NCBI RefSeq assembly: GCF_000299575.1
Contig: NZ_AMGO01000067.1
Coordinates: 1 to 64,000, forward strand
Direction: 5' to 3'
Length of the DNA: 64,000 nucleotides
Source of the DNA: Oceaniovalibus guishaninsula JLT2003
Lineage (GTDB): Bacteria; Pseudomonadota; Alphaproteobacteria; Rhodobacterales; Rhodobacteraceae
Below the pieces are notes generated by a model. It ran no database searches and was not told where the DNA came from. It saw nothing but the letters and a program-made list of their open reading frames with translations. Every line of letters begins with the position of its first letter. Position 1 is the stretch's first letter. Of this stretch, positions 8,497 through 17,195 are shown one piece after another. The position numbers and the translations under genes were made by a program.

Positions 8497-9816
8497 ATGC
8501 AGATGCCGCGCCACAGGGTTCTTCTGCTCGCCGAGGCCGCCAATCCCGACATGGTCAGCGTGCCGCTGGTCGGATGGTCGATCGCGCGGGCGCTGGCGGA
8601 TGTGGCCAATGTGCATGTCGTCACCCAGATCCGCAACCGCGCCGCCTTCCTCGAGGCCGGTCTGGTCGAGGGGCGCGATTTCAACGCCATCGATTCCGAG
8701 GCCGTGGCCCGGCCGATGCACCGGCTGAGCAGGGCGGTCAGCATGGGATCCGGCAAGGGCTGGACGACCGGGCAGGCCATCGGCGCCATATCCCATGCCT
8801 GGTTCGAACGGCTGGCCTGGCGCGTCTCCGGTGCCCGGATCGCGGCGCGCGAATGGGACGTGGTGCATCGCGTGACCCCCCTCAGCCCCACCAAGTCCAG
8901 CTTCGTCGCGCCGCGCGTGGCGGCGGCGGGCGTGCCCTTCGTGCTGGGCCCGCTGAATGGCGGCGTGCCCTGGCCCGCGGGCTTCGACGGCGAAAGGCGG
9001 CGCGAACGCGAATGGCTGTCCTATGTGCGGGGCGTCTATAAAATCCTGCCGGGCCGCGCGGGGACGCTGGCCGCCTCGGCGGCGATCCTGGTCGGGTCGC
9101 GCCATACCGAAGCCGAGATCCCCGCCCGCCACCGCGCCCGCACGCTCTATCTGCCCGAGAACGCGGTCGATCCCGCGCGCTTTTCGCGGCGCGCGGATCC
9201 GGGGGCGGGGATGCGCGCGGGCCGGCCCATGCGCGCCTGCTTCGTGGGCCGGATGGTGCCCTACAAGGGCCCCGACATGCTGCTGCAGGCGGCGGCCCCG
9301 CTGCTGCGCGGGGGGCGCATGACGCTGGATCTGATCGGCGACGGCCCGATGCTGGCGGGGCTGAAGGCGCAGGCCGGCACGCTGGGGATCGCCGAGGCGG
9401 TGACGTTCCACGGCTGGCTGGATCACCGGCTGGTGCAGGACGCGATGACGGGCTGCGATCTGATGGCGTTTCCGTCGATCCGCGAATTCGGCGGCGGCGT
9501 CGTGCTCGAGGCGATGGCGCTGGGGATCCCGCCGCTGGTGGTGGATTATGCCGGTCCGGGCGAACTGGTCCGGCCGGGGCTGGGCTATACCGTGCCGCTG
9601 GGGCCGCGGCAGCGCATCGTCGCCGATCTGGGCACGGCGCTGGACCGGCTGGCGGATGACCCGGACGGGCTGGCCGCCACCGGCGCGCGCGCCCGCGATC
9701 ACGTCGCCGCGCGGTTCACCTGGGCCGCCAAGGCGCGCCAGATCGGTCGCGTCTACGACTGGGTGACGGGCCGCGCGGACGGGCCGCCCGACCTGTCGTT
9801 GCCGGCTGGATCGTAG
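8497..9816 (+). CDS. Glycosyltransferase family 4
   Basis: 439-residue GT-B glycosyltransferase, paralog of the preceding gene. GAGGG nine bases before the ATG supports the start. Seen: LLLAEAANPDMVSVPLVGW at the N terminus, VVTQIRNRAAF, then the donor domain CFVGRMVPYKGPDMLLQ, IGDGPMLAGL and FPSIREFGGGVVLEAMALG. Its last 64 bases overlap the 3' end of the oppositely oriented glycosyltransferase gene (9753-10796). Confidence 0.88.
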   Translation: MQMPRHRVLLLAEAANPDMVSVPLVGWSIARALADVANVHVVTQIRNRAAFLEAGLVEGRDFNAIDSEAVARPMHRLSRAVSMGSGKGWTTGQAIGAISHAWFERLAWRVSGARIAAREWDVVHRVTPLSPTKSSFVAPRVAAAGVPFVLGPLNGGVPWPAGFDGERRREREWLSYVRGVYKILPGRAGTLAASAAILVGSRHTEAEIPARHRARTLYLPENAVDPARFSRRADPGAGMRAGRPMRACFVGRMVPYKGPDMLLQAAAPLLRGGRMTLDLIGDGPMLAGLKAQAGTLGIAEAVTFHGWLDHRLVQDAMTGCDLMAFPSIREFGGGVVLEAMALGIPPLVVDYAGPGELVRPGLGYTVPLGPRQRIVADLGTALDRLADDPDGLAATGARARDHVAARFTWAAKARQIGRVYDWVTGRADGPPDLSLPAGS

Positions 9817-10796
9817 CGCGCCAGCACCTTGTCCAGAAACGCGATCGCGCAATCCTGCGACAGATGCGCCGCCGCGAAGGCGCGGCACGACCCCGACAGG
9901 GCGGCCCGGCGCGCGGGATCGTCGCGCAAGGCCGCGATGGCGTCGGCCAGGGCCTGCGGCGATCCGCGCGGCACCGTCAGCCCGGTTTCGCCGTCGATGA
10001 CATAGTCCGACAGGATCGGACCCTGCGTGCCGATGACGGGCGTACCGTAATGCAGCGACGTCACCACCGTCATATGGCCCGCGCCGGTGGAATCGTCGAT
10101 CAGCGGCACGACCGATGCCAGCGCGCGGTCCAGAACGGCATCGCATTCGTCGAACGGCACATCGCTGCGCAGGACAAGGCCGGGCGGCAGATCCAGCCCG
10201 TCGGCCTGCCCCGCCCCGCAGATCAGCACCGCCGGGATCCGGGCCAGGCGCACGGCTTCGATGAAGGTCGGCAGGTCGCGGTTGTTGCGCCCGATGCAGC
10301 AGACGAACGGCCCCTGGGGCAGGTAGTCGGGTGCGGGCCGTTGGGGCGGGGGCGCCACGGCCCAATGCGTGAACGCGATCCGTTCGACCGGGATGCCGTA
10401 TTTCCGCGACAGCAGGCCGCGTTCGTGACGGGAATGGGTGACGAAAAGATCGGTGGCGGGCAGCACCCGGCGGGCCAGCGCCAGAAAGGGGCCGCGAAAG
10501 AAGATGCCGTTGCCGTGGTTGAAGGTGAAGGCCAGATGCGGCCTGCGCACCCGCAGGGCGCGCAAGGCGGCCGCGACGAACAGCGCGGTCCAGGGCCCGT
10601 GCGTCGCCACCACATCGTGCCCGCGCGCGGCGCGGGCGGCGCGCAGGGACAGCCGCATCAGGGCCGCCCGGCCCGTGCCTTCGCCGCAGGTCAGGAAGGT
10701 CCAGCGGAACCGGGCGGGATCGAAATGCCGCGACAGCCATGTCCAACGTTCCGACAGCGCCGAGACGACCAGAACCCGCAGCGGGGCCGCGCTCAT
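9753..10796 (-). CDS. Glycosyltransferase (GT4-like)
   Basis: 347-residue predicted glycosyltransferase. Seen: N-terminal LRVLVVSALSERWTWLSRHFD, a HGPWTALF segment, FVTHSRHERGLL, CCIGRNNRDLPTFIEAV (the donor-domain entry that replaces the usual GRL) and TSLHYGTPVIGTQGPILSDYVIDGETG, a GT4-type donor loop. Its ATG overlaps the stop of the upstream GT2 gene (ATGA at 10793-10796), so the two are translationally coupled. The 3' end overlaps the convergent GT4 gene by 64 bp. Specificity unknown. Confidence 0.8.
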   Translation of the reverse strand: MSAAPLRVLVVSALSERWTWLSRHFDPARFRWTFLTCGEGTGRAALMRLSLRAARAARGHDVVATHGPWTALFVAAALRALRVRRPHLAFTFNHGNGIFFRGPFLALARRVLPATDLFVTHSRHERGLLSRKYGIPVERIAFTHWAVAPPPQRPAPDYLPQGPFVCCIGRNNRDLPTFIEAVRLARIPAVLICGAGQADGLDLPPGLVLRSDVPFDECDAVLDRALASVVPLIDDSTGAGHMTVVTSLHYGTPVIGTQGPILSDYVIDGETGLTVPRGSPQALADAIAALRDDPARRAALSGSCRAFAAAHLSQDCAIAFLDKVLARYDPAGNDRSGGPSARPVTQS

Positions 10797-11809
10797 GCCC
10801 CGGCGCCCGTCCTGGCCGGGCGAGCCTGCCAGACGGGCGCGCGCGCCGCGACGATCTCGGACGTGGCGCGCGCCTTGCCCACCGCCAGCGCGCGGCGCTG
10901 ATAGGCGCGGATGAAGGCGGCAAGCGCGTCATCCTCCATCTGCGGACGGCGCAGCATCCAGGCCTTCACATAGCCCCACCAGCTGGCCAGCCCGCCCAGG
11001 ACGTAAGGCGGATGCGCCATCCGAAAGAGGCACGAGGCGGTGAAGAACGCGAAATCGGACCGCATGTAATACTGTCCGAACCCGTGCCGCGCGCGCCCCG
11101 TCAGCACGCCGGACTGGCTCGATCCCATGGGGCGCAGATGCTCGAACGCCAGATCGGGCGCGTCCCACGAACAGGCGATCCAGCCCAGTTGCCGCGCCTT
11201 GTGGCAGTCGATGGCGTCCCACATCACCTCGCGCACGAAGCCGCCGATCTCGGCGAAGCAGTCGGTGCGGTAGAACTTGGTCATGCCGACCGACATCTCG
11301 TCGCCGCATTTTTCGGAAATCATGCCGCTTGTGACGATGGCGTCCGCCGCGTCGCGGGGGGCCGAGCCGCCTTGCGCCGCCCCGCCCGGCCGGAACCAGG
11401 GCTTGCCCGACGCGGTGCCGATGCGCGGATCGGCGGCCATCCGGTCCATCAGCCCGGCGAAATATCCCGCCGGCAGGTCCAGATCGAGGTCGAGCTTGCA
11501 GATATAGTCGACGGCATCGGTATCGACGTGATCGAACCCGGCATAGAACGCCTCGATCACGCCGGGACCGACGGCGCGGTGGCCGCGGTCGGGCTTGGCC
11601 ACCACGCGGATCCAGTCGTGGCGCGCCGCGTATTCGGCCAGGATGCGCGGCGTGGCGTCGGTCGAGCCGTCGTCCACGATCACCCAAAGCGCGGGGCGCA
11701 CCGTCTGGGCCGCGACCGAATCCAGCGTGCGACGCATATAGTCCGCCTCGTTCCGGCAGGGCGTGACCAGCGCATAGCGGCGGCCGGGGGCGATGGGGAA
11801 ATCGGGCAA
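10793..11809 (-). CDS. Glycosyltransferase family 2
   Basis: Inverting GT-A transferase, 338 residues from a TTG at 11809 that has GAGG six bases upstream. The frame is open to 12094, but that extension overlaps the divergent gene and looks non-coding. Seen: RYALVTPCRNEADYMRRTLDS, WVIVDDGSTDATP (the DDGS nucleotide-sugar motif) and KLDLDLDLPAGYF, where the metal-binding DxD is expected. Codes in the same direction as, and overlaps, the next glycosyltransferase. Probably builds the same glycan. Confidence 0.82.
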   Translation of the reverse strand: MPDFPIAPGRRYALVTPCRNEADYMRRTLDSVAAQTVRPALWVIVDDGSTDATPRILAEYAARHDWIRVVAKPDRGHRAVGPGVIEAFYAGFDHVDTDAVDYICKLDLDLDLPAGYFAGLMDRMAADPRIGTASGKPWFRPGGAAQGGSAPRDAADAIVTSGMISEKCGDEMSVGMTKFYRTDCFAEIGGFVREVMWDAIDCHKARQLGWIACSWDAPDLAFEHLRPMGSSQSGVLTGRARHGFGQYYMRSDFAFFTASCLFRMAHPPYVLGGLASWWGYVKAWMLRRPQMEDDALAAFIRAYQRRALAVGKARATSEIVAARAPVWQARPARTGAGA

Positions 11810-11890
11810 GGCGGGCCTCGGCTGGGGCGGAATGCGTCTGCCTAGACCGGAACGGCGCGACGCTTCAACGGCCCTGTGGACGGCCTTCGA

Positions 11891-11911
11891 GGTAAATGCA
11901 CGCGATTTACC
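11891..11911. promoter_or_regulatory. Inverted repeat in divergent intergenic region
   Basis: Perfect 7-bp arms GGTAAAT and ATTTACC flank a 7-base spacer, in an A/T-richer stretch between the GT2 gene (minus) and the PP-loop gene (plus). The size and location suit an operator for a dimeric regulator; no regulator gene is adjacent. Function inferred. Confidence 0.35.
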
Positions 11912-11972
11912 GCCTGTTGTCTTTTCACCTATAGCCTGCGCAACCGTAACGACGCCACGGGACCGCGCCGCC

Positions 11973-13220
11973 ATGACCGACACCGCATTCCGCGCCCGCG
12001 TGGCCCGACCGCCCGAAACGGTCGGCACGCTGGATTGCGCGGCCTTCTGGCAGCGCCACGGCGCGCCGCTGGTCCGGGCGGACAATGTCGCCAATCCGCC
12101 CTTCTTCTATCCGGTCTATCGCTGGGGCGACCTTCATTCCTATTCGCCGCTGCCGCTGCTGATGGCCAAGGGGCATCTCGACCCCGATCCGACCGCGTTG
12201 CGCGATCTGGACCGGCGGGGCAACGATGTCAGCCGGCCCGCGCCCTTCATCGACCGCGACATCGTGCGGCTGGGCGGCCCGCCGCCGCTGCCCCGCACGC
12301 GGCGCGACCCGGACGCCTTCGTGCGCGACATCGCCGCCGCCATGACGGCCGACGCCGCCGCGATCGAGGCCGCCAATCCGGGGCGCGCCAACGTCATCCT
12401 GTGCGGCGGCCGCGACAGCCTGAACCTGCTGCTGATCCCCTGGAAAAACCCCGTCCTGGTGCTGAGCGCCGAGCCGAACCTGCCGCTGGTGCGCGATTTC
12501 GTACGCGACAACGCCCTGGGATTCGAGGTGCGCGAACTGCGCGACGATCCGCCGGACGACGCGATGCGCGCGCGCGAGATCGCCGAGGCCTGCACCCTGG
12601 TCGACATGCGCAACTGGAAATGGACGCCGCATCTGGCCGCCATCGCCGACGGTCTGGGGCACGAGGCGGTGTTCTGGAAAGGCCAGTTCGCCGATGCGTT
12701 CCTGACCGATTACTGGCGGTCCTACAGTGCGCGGCGGGACAGGGGCGTCAAGCTGGCGCGCAAGGTCTGGAAGCGCGGGGCGCGGCATCTGCCGGGCTGG
12801 GCCGCGGGGCCGGTGGACCGTGCCGTGATGGCCGATTTCCGCGCCGCGATCTGGAACCGGGGCGCGGTGGGCCAGGGCGCGCATATGGGGTTCCTGCGGT
12901 CGATCACCGATTGCCTGTGGGTATCGGCCTATCACGGGCCGCGCACCGCAAGCGTCTGGACAGAAGGGGATTTTCCCGCGCTGACCCGCACCGACCTGCG
13001 GCCCGCCATCGGCGCCGCGCTGGCGGGCGGGCCGGTGCGCTATCCGGGCACCAACCCCGCCCCGCCGGGATCGGACCTGCGGGCCGGATGGCGCGATCCC
13101 GCCCGGCTGAGTGCGGCGCTGCGCGATTTCGGGGTCGCGACGGGGACGGGAGCGACGGGGGCGGCAACCACGGGGGCGGCGGCAACCACGGGGGCCGCGA
13201 AAGCGCCCCGAACGCCATGA
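11973..13220 (+). CDS. Asparagine-synthase-like PP-loop protein, function unknown
   Basis: 415 residues from ATG 11973. The central segment NVILCGGRDSLNLLLIPWKNPVLVLSAEPN has the SGGxDS-like PP-loop (here CGGRDS) expected of the ATP-pyrophosphatase fold of asparagine synthetases and related adenylating amidotransferases. There is no N-terminal glutaminase domain. ALGFEVREL and GHEAVFWKGQFADAFLTDYW further support the alpha/beta hydrolase-type fold. The last 25 residues are a Gly/Ala/Thr tail encoded by short GC-rich repeats. Between sugar transferases and a 2OG oxygenase it could amidate or activate a sugar acid, but this is inference. Confidence 0.7.
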   Translation: MTDTAFRARVARPPETVGTLDCAAFWQRHGAPLVRADNVANPPFFYPVYRWGDLHSYSPLPLLMAKGHLDPDPTALRDLDRRGNDVSRPAPFIDRDIVRLGGPPPLPRTRRDPDAFVRDIAAAMTADAAAIEAANPGRANVILCGGRDSLNLLLIPWKNPVLVLSAEPNLPLVRDFVRDNALGFEVRELRDDPPDDAMRAREIAEACTLVDMRNWKWTPHLAAIADGLGHEAVFWKGQFADAFLTDYWRSYSARRDRGVKLARKVWKRGARHLPGWAAGPVDRAVMADFRAAIWNRGAVGQGAHMGFLRSITDCLWVSAYHGPRTASVWTEGDFPALTRTDLRPAIGAALAGGPVRYPGTNPAPPGSDLRAGWRDPARLSAALRDFGVATGTGATGAATTGAAATTGAAKAPRTP

Positions 13221-13353
13221 GATTTCCATGAGATTCGCGTAAGAATCCCGTAGGAGCGAACCCGCCGCCGAACCGCATCCGCCATGCCCGCCGCGTTGCC
13301 AAAACAGCGCGCCGGCCCTACCATGAGCGTCCTTTCATCCGTCGAGGTTCCCC

Positions 13354-14193
13354 ATGACATCCCCCACCTATCCGCTCGATGTCGAAGCCCTGACGATCGA
13401 CACCGAGACCGCGCGGGCCGCGGCGCGGCCGCTGGCCGCGGCCTATCAGTCGGCCCGGCCCTACAACCATATCTGCATCGACGATTTCCTGCCCGACGCG
13501 GTGCTGCGGCGGGTGCGCGCCGACCTGCGCGAACTGCCCGGTGCCGAAAGCGCCTTCGACAATGCGCGCGAACGGCTGAAGACCTCCTACAATCCCGAAC
13601 GGCTGCCCGATTACACGCGCCACCTGTTCCAGGCCTTCAATTCGCGGCCCTTCATCCTGTTTCTGGAGGAGCTGACCGGCATCAAGGGGCTGATCCCCGA
13701 TCCCTACTTCATCGGCGCGGGGATCCACCGGGTCGCCAATGGCGGGCATCTGGACATCCACGCCGATTTCAACCTGCACGGCCAGATGAAGCTGGAACGC
13801 CGGCTGAACGTGCTGATCTACCTCAACCCCGAATGGCGCGAGGAATGGGGCGGCTCGTTCGAGGTGTGGGACAAGCAGATGACCCGCAAGGAGGCCAGCT
13901 TCGTGCCGACCTACAACCGCATGGTCTGCTTTTCCACCGGGTCGGACACGTTCCACGGCAACCCCGAGCCGGTGAACCACCCCGAAGGCGAGCATCGCTT
14001 CTCGATCGCGCTCTATTACTACACCGCGACCTGGGACGAATCGCGCAAGGAGCATTCGACGCTGTTCAAGCCGCGCCCCGGCACCGTGGACCAGGCCGAC
14101 CGGGCAGGCGCGCGGCGGGCGATGACACGGGACATCCTGCCGCCGATCCTCTATCGCCGGCTGGCCGGGCCGCTGCGCCGACTGGGGCTTTGA
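13354..14193 (+). CDS. 2-oxoglutarate/Fe(II)-dependent oxygenase (prolyl-4-hydroxylase-like)
   Basis: 279-residue oxygenase. The double-stranded beta-helix iron site is readable: GHLDIHADFN supplies the H-x-D pair (His and Asp), TFHGNPEPV supplies the distal His, and HRFSIALYYYT supplies the Arg that binds 2-oxoglutarate. It hydroxylates or oxidises an unknown acceptor using O2. Homologous proteins in polysaccharide loci are presumed to modify glycans. An 11-bp tandem CATGAGATT-type repeat lies just upstream, at 13216-13235. Confidence 0.85.
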   Translation: MTSPTYPLDVEALTIDTETARAAARPLAAAYQSARPYNHICIDDFLPDAVLRRVRADLRELPGAESAFDNARERLKTSYNPERLPDYTRHLFQAFNSRPFILFLEELTGIKGLIPDPYFIGAGIHRVANGGHLDIHADFNLHGQMKLERRLNVLIYLNPEWREEWGGSFEVWDKQMTRKEASFVPTYNRMVCFSTGSDTFHGNPEPVNHPEGEHRFSIALYYYTATWDESRKEHSTLFKPRPGTVDQADRAGARRAMTRDILPPILYRRLAGPLRRLGL

Positions 14194-14228
14194 CGCGAGC
14201 CCCGCGACGGCCCGCGACGGCAAGACGG

Positions 14229-15242
14229 ATGGACATGCCCCAGGACAGCCCCATGCAGCGGATCGCGGCGATCGTCGTGAATTACGGCACCGCCGATCTG
14301 ACGATCGCCGCGGTGCAAAGCGTGCTGGCGCGCCATCATGGCGGCCGCGACGTCGCGGTGCATGTCGTCGACAACGCCTCGCCCGGCGGCGACGCGGCGG
14401 CGCTGGCGGCCGCGCACGAGGCGCATGGCTGGGGGGCGCGCGTCACGCTGTGGCCGCAGACGGTCAATCACGGCTTCGGCCGCGCCAACAACCTGGTGTC
14501 GCAGGCCCTGGCGGCGGGGGACGCGCCGCCCGACGCGGTGTTCCTTCTCAACCCCGATGCGCGGCTGGAGAACGAGGCGATCGACATCCTCGCCGCCAGC
14601 CTTGAGGCCGATCCGCGCCTGGGCTTCGCCGGGGCGGGCGTCCTGTCGCCCGAGGGCGTTCCCGTCACCGCGGCCTTCCGCTTTCCTTCCGCCCTGGGAG
14701 AGTTCGCGCAGGCGCTCGGCTTCGGGCCGGTGGCGCGGGCCTGCCGGTCGCGCCTCGTGCCGCTGCCGCCCGACCATCCCGAGGGGCGGGTGGACTGGGT
14801 GACGGGGGCGGCGGTGCTGATCCGCATGCAGGCGCTGCGCGAGATCGGCCATTTCGATCCGGCCTTCTTTCTTTACTACGAAGAGGTCGATCTGATGCGG
14901 CAGGGCGCGCGGCTGGGCTGGACCGCGCGCCATGTGCCACGCGCGCGCATCGTCCATGTCGAGGGCGCGGCGACCGGGTCGGGGCGGCCCGTCCGGGCGC
15001 GGCGGCCGGCCTATCGCTATCGGTCGTGGCGGCATTACTACACCAAGAACCACGGACGGGGCGGGGCGATCCTGGCGGGGCTGGCGCTGATGGCGGGCAT
15101 GGCGGGCAATCACGTCCTGTCGCGGCTGGCCCGGCGCGACCCCCCCCGCATCGAGCGGTTCTTCGGGGATTTCTGGGCCCATGCGATGGGCCCGGCCTTG
15201 GGGCTGCGCGCGGATTCGGTGAGCGATGACCACAAGGGATGA
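14229..15242 (+). CDS. Glycosyltransferase family 2 (rhamnosyltransferase-like)
   Basis: 337 residues from ATG 14229; the longer open frame back to 13284 is a shadow of the oxygenase gene. GT-A motifs: IVVNYGTADL, VVDNASPGGD, VNHGFGRANN, FLLNPDARL (DxD equivalent), DWVTGAAVLIR and DPAFFLYYEEVDLMRQ. The last motif, with FFxYxEExDL, is typical of rhamnosyl- and related GT2 enzymes. Overlaps the next GT2 gene by 17 bp. The rmlBDA genes elsewhere in the window make a dTDP-sugar donor plausible. Confidence 0.87.
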   Translation: MDMPQDSPMQRIAAIVVNYGTADLTIAAVQSVLARHHGGRDVAVHVVDNASPGGDAAALAAAHEAHGWGARVTLWPQTVNHGFGRANNLVSQALAAGDAPPDAVFLLNPDARLENEAIDILAASLEADPRLGFAGAGVLSPEGVPVTAAFRFPSALGEFAQALGFGPVARACRSRLVPLPPDHPEGRVDWVTGAAVLIRMQALREIGHFDPAFFLYYEEVDLMRQGARLGWTARHVPRARIVHVEGAATGSGRPVRARRPAYRYRSWRHYYTKNHGRGGAILAGLALMAGMAGNHVLSRLARRDPPRIERFFGDFWAHAMGPALGLRADSVSDDHKG

Positions 15243-16242
15243 CCGGGACGGGGCGGACGGCCCCATCGGCCCTATCGTCGGGGCGGTCGTCATCGGCCGC
15301 AACGAGGGCGCGCGGCTGGTGGCCTGTCTGGACGCGCTGCCCGAAGGGATGCGGGCGCGCAGCGTCTATGTCGATTCGGGATCGACCGACGGATCGGTCG
15401 CCGCGGCCCGCGCCGCCGGAACGCGGGTGGTCGAGCTGGACATGACGCGGCCCTTCACCGCGGCGCGGGCGCGCAATGCGGGGCTGGCGGCCCTGCGGGC
15501 GGGGCCGGACGCGCCGGATCTGGTCCAGTTCATCGACGGCGACTGCATGCTGCACCCGGACTGGATCCCGCGAGCGCGGGCGTTCATGGCCGCGCATCCG
15601 CAGGTGGCCGTGGTGGCGGGGCGGCTGCGCGAACGCTTTCCCGAGGCGTCGGTCTATAACCGGATGTGCGATGCCGAATGGGATCTGCCGGCCGGCCCGG
15701 CGCGCAATTGCGGCGGCATCGCGACGATGCGGATGGCGGCGCTGGACCGCGTGGGCGGTTTCGACGAACGCCTGATCGCCGGGGAGGAGCCCGAGCTTTG
15801 CGTGCGGCTGCGCGCCGATGGCTGGCGGATCTGGCGGCTGGACGCCGAGATGGCGCTGCACGACGCGGCGATGACGCGGTTCGGGCAGTTCTGGCGCCGC
15901 GCGCGGCGGGGCGGACATGCCTATGCCGAACGGGCCGCGCTGCACGGGCAGCCGCCCGAACGCGACGGCGTGGCGGGCCAGCGGCGCGCGATCCTGTGGG
16001 GGCTGGCGCTGCCGCTGGGGATCGCGGCGGCGCTGCCGGTCCTGGGCCCCTGGGGGCTGGCGCCGGCGCTGGCCTATCCCGCGCAGATCGCGCGGATGGC
16101 GCGGCGCGCGGGCGGCGGGACCGAGGCCTGGCAGCACGCCGCGCTGACGATGGCGGGCAATGTCGCGGCGGCGCGCGGCGTGCTGGACTATCGCCTGAAC
16201 CGCCGCCGGGGCCGGCGCACCGCGCTGATCGAATACAAGTGA
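15226..16242 (+). CDS. Glycosyltransferase family 2
   Basis: 338-residue GT-A enzyme: GAVVIGRNEGARLVACLDAL, SVYVDSGSTDGSV, FTAARARNAGL and FIDGDCMLHPDW (metal DxD) are all present. The C-terminal part has a hydrophobic hairpin (about 255-290) suggesting membrane association. Its start lies inside the preceding gene and its stop overlaps the GTG of the sulfotransferase gene, so three genes form one tightly coupled unit. Confidence 0.87.
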   Translation: MTTRDDRDGADGPIGPIVGAVVIGRNEGARLVACLDALPEGMRARSVYVDSGSTDGSVAAARAAGTRVVELDMTRPFTAARARNAGLAALRAGPDAPDLVQFIDGDCMLHPDWIPRARAFMAAHPQVAVVAGRLRERFPEASVYNRMCDAEWDLPAGPARNCGGIATMRMAALDRVGGFDERLIAGEEPELCVRLRADGWRIWRLDAEMALHDAAMTRFGQFWRRARRGGHAYAERAALHGQPPERDGVAGQRRAILWGLALPLGIAAALPVLGPWGLAPALAYPAQIARMARRAGGGTEAWQHAALTMAGNVAAARGVLDYRLNRRRGRRTALIEYK

Positions 16243-17195
16243 CGGGCCCGGCCCCGCGCCGCCACGTGCTGATCGTCGGCGCGATGAAGTCGGGCACGAC
16301 GACGCTGTTCTCGCTGCTGGCGGCGCATCCGCGGATCGCGGCGGCGCGCCCCAAGGAGCCGGGCTATTTCGCCTTCGATGACGTGGCCGCGCGGGGGGCC
16401 GACTGGTACGAGGGGCTGTTCGGGTTCGATCCCGCGCGCCACGACTGGCGGCTGGAGGCCAGCACCGACTATACCAAGGCGCCCTTCGCGGACGGGGTGC
16501 GGGCGCGCATGGCCGCGCATCCGGACGCGGCGTTCCGGCTGATCTACATCATGCGCCACCCGCTGCGGCGGATCGAGTCGCATGCCCGCCACACGCAGGT
16601 GACCGGCAAGGAAGTGGGGCAGATCCCGTCGCCGCGCGCCGATCACGGGCTGGACAGCGGCGTGTCGCTGCCGTCGCTGGCGGTGGCGCGCTATGCCGCG
16701 CAGATCGACGTCTATGCGGATCTCTGGGCGGCGGGCGAAATGCATCTGGTGGCGCTGGAGGATCTGCAGACGGATCCGGCGCGGGTCATGGCGGGGATCT
16801 GGACGTTTCTGGGGCTGGAGCCGCCGCCCCTGGCAGACGCGCTGCCGCAGGCCAACCGGGCGCGGACGGGGCGGATGCAGATGGTGCGGGGCTGGGACCG
16901 GCTGGCGCGCACGCCGCTGATGCCGCTGGGCCGGCGGCTGCTGCCCGAAAGGCTGCGCCGGGCGATCCGCGCCGGGCTGCACCGCCGGGTCGAGATCGAG
17001 GGCCGTTTCGCGCTGCACCCCGAGGAGGAGCGGCTGCTGCTGGGGCTGCTGGCGCCCGACCTTCTGCGGCTGCGCGACGTCTATGGCGTCGAGGTGGAGC
17101 GCCTGTGGGGGCTGCGGCCCGAGCGTCTGGCGGGGGCGGATGCCGATGCAGGGGCCGATGCGGGGGCGGGGGCGGATTTGCCGAACCGGGTGTAG
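16239..17195 (+). CDS. Sulfotransferase
   Basis: PAPS-dependent sulfotransferase of 318 residues, probably placing sulfate on the polysaccharide. GTG 16239 overlaps the preceding stop. The 5'-phosphosulfate-binding loop is GAMKSGTTTLFSLLAAHP, the acceptor segment PKEPGYF follows, and the 3'-phosphate-binding region is YIMRHPLRRIESH with the conserved Arg and Ser. The C-terminal end is an Ala/Asp/Gly-rich tail encoded within a 115-bp overlap with the convergent polymerase gene; the tail is probably dispensable. Confidence 0.88.
   Translation: MTGPAPRRHVLIVGAMKSGTTTLFSLLAAHPRIAAARPKEPGYFAFDDVAARGADWYEGLFGFDPARHDWRLEASTDYTKAPFADGVRARMAAHPDAAFRLIYIMRHPLRRIESHARHTQVTGKEVGQIPSPRADHGLDSGVSLPSLAVARYAAQIDVYADLWAAGEMHLVALEDLQTDPARVMAGIWTFLGLEPPPLADALPQANRARTGRMQMVRGWDRLARTPLMPLGRRLLPERLRRAIRAGLHRRVEIEGRFALHPEEERLLLGLLAPDLLRLRDVYGVEVERLWGLRPERLAGADADAGADAGAGADLPNRV

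Noticed and set aside
13354-14193. Assignment of the oxygenase as a collagen-type prolyl hydroxylase
   Set aside because: Only the iron and 2-oxoglutarate site is conserved; the neighbouring genes point to a glycan or small-molecule substrate.
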